The translations under genes and the position numbers were made by a program. The notes under the pieces are model-generated. The model was not told where the DNA came from, did no database searches, and was given only the letters and a program-made list of their open reading frames with translations. Shown here in pieces: positions 62,208 to 64,000 of a stretch of 64,000 nt of DNA (position 1 is the stretch's first letter; every line of letters starts with the position of its first letter). The stretch is from Kosmotoga arenicorallina S304 (GTDB lineage: Bacteria > Thermotogota > Thermotogae > Petrotogales > Kosmotogaceae): positions 62,001 through 126,000 of the forward strand of contig NZ_JFHK01000003.1 of the NCBI RefSeq assembly GCF_001636545.1, read 5' to 3'.

Positions 62208-63734
62208 TTAGAGGTTAACTTCTTTTTTCCTGTATTGAATGGCTTCGGCTATGTGTCGTGGAAGGACTTTTTCGGAACCTTCCAAATCAGCAATAGTTAA
62301 AGATACTTTCAAAACTTTATCTACACTACGTCCTGTGAGTCTCAGTTTTTCAACGGCAGATTCCAGAAGTTTTGCTCCCGTTGAATCCAGGGAGATAAGC
62401 TCCTCAATTTCCCTGTGGTTTAATTGGCTGTTGAAGTACTTCCCAAGTACCTTCATGCGCGCGTATTGCCGCTCTCTGGCTCTTTCAACCCTTTCACGAA
62501 TGTTTTTGGAGCTTTCACTCTTCCGCTTTTCAGAATATTCAGAAAATTCCAGCCGTGGCATATCTACAAAAATATCTATCCTGTCTTCTATCGGGCCTGA
62601 AATCTTTTTATTGTACCGCTTGATGTCATTCCAGGAGCACGAGCATTCATGACTTCTGTCCCCATACCAACCACAAGGGCAGGGATTTTGAGCAGCAACG
62701 AGCATGAATCTCGCCGGATATGTAACTGTGAGTCTGGCCCTGGATATTGTTACATCACCATCTTCAAGTGGCTGTCTGAGCGCTTCAAGAACGTCCCGCC
62801 TGAATTCTGGAAGCTCATCGAGGAATAATACACCATTATGCGCAAGACTTATTTCACCGGGTTTTGCCTCGCTTCCTCCGCCAATGATAGCCGTAGTAGA
62901 AGCTGTATGATGTGGTGACCTGAAAGGACGCTCTATTACCAGGCCTTTTCCATCAAGCAATGAAGCAACACTATAAATCTTTGTTGTTTCTATGGCTTCT
63001 TCAAGAGACATTCTGGGAAGGATTCCCGGTATCCTTCTGGCAAGCATTGTCTTGCCACATCCCGGTGACCCTTTAAGAAGCAAATTGTGTGCACCAGCGG
63101 CGGCGACTTCCGCTGCTCGCTTTGCAAACTCCTGGCCTTTTATGTCTGAAAAGTCTTCTGCAACAATATGTTTCAGCTCCGGTTCCTTATAAGCTATGGG
63201 ATTCTTTTTTATATTTCCATTGAGGAATGCAACGAGCTCAGAAAGGTTTTTCACAGTGTATGCATCTATATTTTTAAGAATTGAAGCCTCAGATTCATTT
63301 GAAGCAGGAAGTATCACAGTTGGTTTTTCCTTTTCTTCAGAAAGTTTCAAAAGAGCCGGAAGCACGCCCCTAACTTTTCTAACCGTGCCATCTAGGCCCA
63401 ACTCACCAAAGAAAAGAAACTTCGAAATGTCCTTCTGAACAATGTCAGAAGCTTTCAAAATACCAACAGCCATAGGAAGATCGAGATAAGAACCCTCTTT
63501 CTTGATATCGCTTGGTGCGAGATTTATGGTTATTTTTCCTCTTGGGAAGGGAAATCCGGAATTCTTTAGAGCACTCTTGACTCTTTTTTTGCTCTCTTTT
63601 ACTACTGTATCGCCCAGACCAACTATATCAATATCATGAATCACAGCTTTTTTGTCAACATCAACTTCTACTGCTATCCTGTAAGCATTCAATCCAATCA
63701 TCGTAACGCTTGAAACACTGGAATAATGCCTCAC
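62208..63734 (-). CDS. comM: ComM/YifB-family magnesium chelatase-like AAA+ protein
   Basis: GTG 63734 is preferred to TTG 63749 because GGGGGG lies between them; 508 residues. Domains are N-terminal ComM domain (KITINLAPSDIKKEGSYLDL), AAA+ Mg-chelatase-like core (LLKGSPGCGKTMLARRIPG Walker A, VLFLDELPEF Walker B) and C-terminal zinc loop CPCGWYGDRSHECSC, with arginine finger region in RPFRSPHHT. ComM is a branch-migration helicase aiding natural transformation. It lies upstream of hydG, separated by the attenuator. Confidence 0.93.
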   Translation of the reverse strand: MRHYSSVSSVTMIGLNAYRIAVEVDVDKKAVIHDIDIVGLGDTVVKESKKRVKSALKNSGFPFPRGKITINLAPSDIKKEGSYLDLPMAVGILKASDIVQKDISKFLFFGELGLDGTVRKVRGVLPALLKLSEEKEKPTVILPASNESEASILKNIDAYTVKNLSELVAFLNGNIKKNPIAYKEPELKHIVAEDFSDIKGQEFAKRAAEVAAAGAHNLLLKGSPGCGKTMLARRIPGILPRMSLEEAIETTKIYSVASLLDGKGLVIERPFRSPHHTASTTAIIGGGSEAKPGEISLAHNGVLFLDELPEFRRDVLEALRQPLEDGDVTISRARLTVTYPARFMLVAAQNPCPCGWYGDRSHECSCSWNDIKRYNKKISGPIEDRIDIFVDMPRLEFSEYSEKRKSESSKNIRERVERARERQYARMKVLGKYFNSQLNHREIEELISLDSTGAKLLESAVEKLRLTGRSVDKVLKVSLTIADLEGSEKVLPRHIAEAIQYRKKEVNL

Positions 63735-63758
63735 ACTATCCCCCCTCAAGTTTTTTCC

Positions 63759-63764
63759 ATTATA
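63759..63764 (-). promoter_or_regulatory. -10 element for comM
   Basis: The minus strand reads TATAAT about 25 nt before the GTG start. No clear -35 lies at 16-18 nt; that stretch enters the repeat copy at 63.78 kb. Confidence 0.45.
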
Positions 63765-63770
63765 ACATTG

Positions 63771-63894
63771 GTGATTGAGAACCGGGGATTCGAGAAAATC
63801 GAGAAGGTGAGAAGCACGGGTTTAGGGTCTGGTATTAAATACCGAGTAAAGAGCCGCGAGTTACGGGAATAGAACGAGATCTGAGAATCCGAGA
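63771..63894. repeat. Dispersed intergenic repeat, copy 5
   Basis: Contains GGGGATTCGAGAAAATCGAG, TTTAGGGTCTGG (as at 25331), and GAGTTACGGGAATAGAACGAG, which is the reverse of sequence at 25.47 kb. It runs straight into the hairpin array at 63895. Confidence 0.75.
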
Positions 63895-63990
63895 GCTGCT
63901 TCGCAGCGAGTAAGCACGCTGCGCGTGGGTATGACTGGCTACGCCAGTGTTATGAACTCCTTCGGAGTTGCCTTGAACCGCTCTGCGGTT
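63895..63990 (+). repeat. Tandem array of five 3-nt-loop hairpins at 19-21-nt spacing
   Basis: Hairpins start at 63895, 63915, 63934, 63955 and 63976. The last three are exact 15-nt palindromes with 6-bp stems and loops TAC, TTC and TCT; the first two have 5-bp stems. Linkers are 6-7 nt and often end in TG. Arms differ in sequence (GCTGC, CACGC, ACTGGC, AACTCC, AACCGC) but keep pairing, so structure rather than sequence is conserved. A frame from 63932 reads seven-codon units M/L-x-x-x-x-x-x. The array probably continues beyond the window. Confidence 0.8.
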
Positions 63991-64000
63991 GCTTTGTACT

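Noticed and set aside
63895-63990. Stacked intrinsic terminators
   Set aside because: The hairpins are short with no T-runs, and periodic spacing is not expected for terminators.

Overview
The window is a gene-dense bacterial segment of moderate to low G+C, with many GTG and TTG starts, strong GGAGG-type ribosome binding sites and tightly overlapping genes. The gene set suggests an anaerobic, saccharolytic member of the Thermotogota, probably near Kosmotoga or Mesotoga: a hydG-hydE-hydF hydrogenase-maturation cluster, a rubredoxin-fused flavoprotein, corrinoid methyltransferases, GH38, GH66 and GH15 glycosidases and a ROK-ABC sugar operon. This placement is inferred from gene content and no phylogenetic marker was tested. 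No rRNA, tRNA or CRISPR array was seen.

Layout. Positions 1-8835 hold one plus-strand operon with a partial GH38-like gene, two UroD-type methyltransferase-like genes, a complete GH38 mannosidase-like gene, a corrinoid protein, a third UroD/MtbA-like gene, a thioredoxin-like CxxC domain reached only by a -1 frame change, and a CobW GTPase. It reads as a methyl-transfer pathway coupled to glycoside cleavage and is the strongest candidate for an undescribed system. Positions 8946-23822 are mainly housekeeping: guaA, an alkyltransferase-like protein, an MFS transporter, a HExxH protein, proA-proB, a flavin reductase-rubredoxin fusion, an RND exporter, tex, a pyruvate kinase lacking its C-terminal domain, a small membrane protein and a phosphoesterase. 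The phosphoesterase lies downstream of acr3-arsR, whose promoter carries a perfect 30-bp palindrome (to 25298). Positions 25553-32182 hold two divergently oriented paralogous lipoproteins with FN3/cadherin-like domains and eight-unit beta-propellers, around a nitrilase-family gene.

Positions 32216-39138 form a dextran or isomalto-oligosaccharide operon: ROK regulator, binding protein, two permeases, GH15 and GH66. Positions 39357-47311 are accessory: an aldo/keto reductase, an AadE-like nucleotidyltransferase, a cyclase, an EamA permease, a PHP phosphatase, a DUF89 protein, a solitary TnpB element, a SIR2-like protein and a GNAT. Positions 47363-56361 carry a secreted protein of unknown function, rmuC, a HExxH lipoprotein, a 1307-residue exported coiled-coil/propeller protein, a methyltransferase and a broken outer-membrane beta-barrel gene. 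Positions 56626-63734 carry aspA, hydF, hydE, a small unknown gene, hydG and comM, with a terminator-like hairpin just before the hydG ribosome binding site.

A composite intergenic repeat family (GTTGTAGGTTGTGCG arms, GAGAATCGAGAA tracts, GCTGC hairpins) occurs at about 13.3, 25.4, 56.5, 58.0 and 63.8 kb. The last copy runs into an array of five 3-nt-loop hairpins at 19-21-nt spacing at the end of the window.
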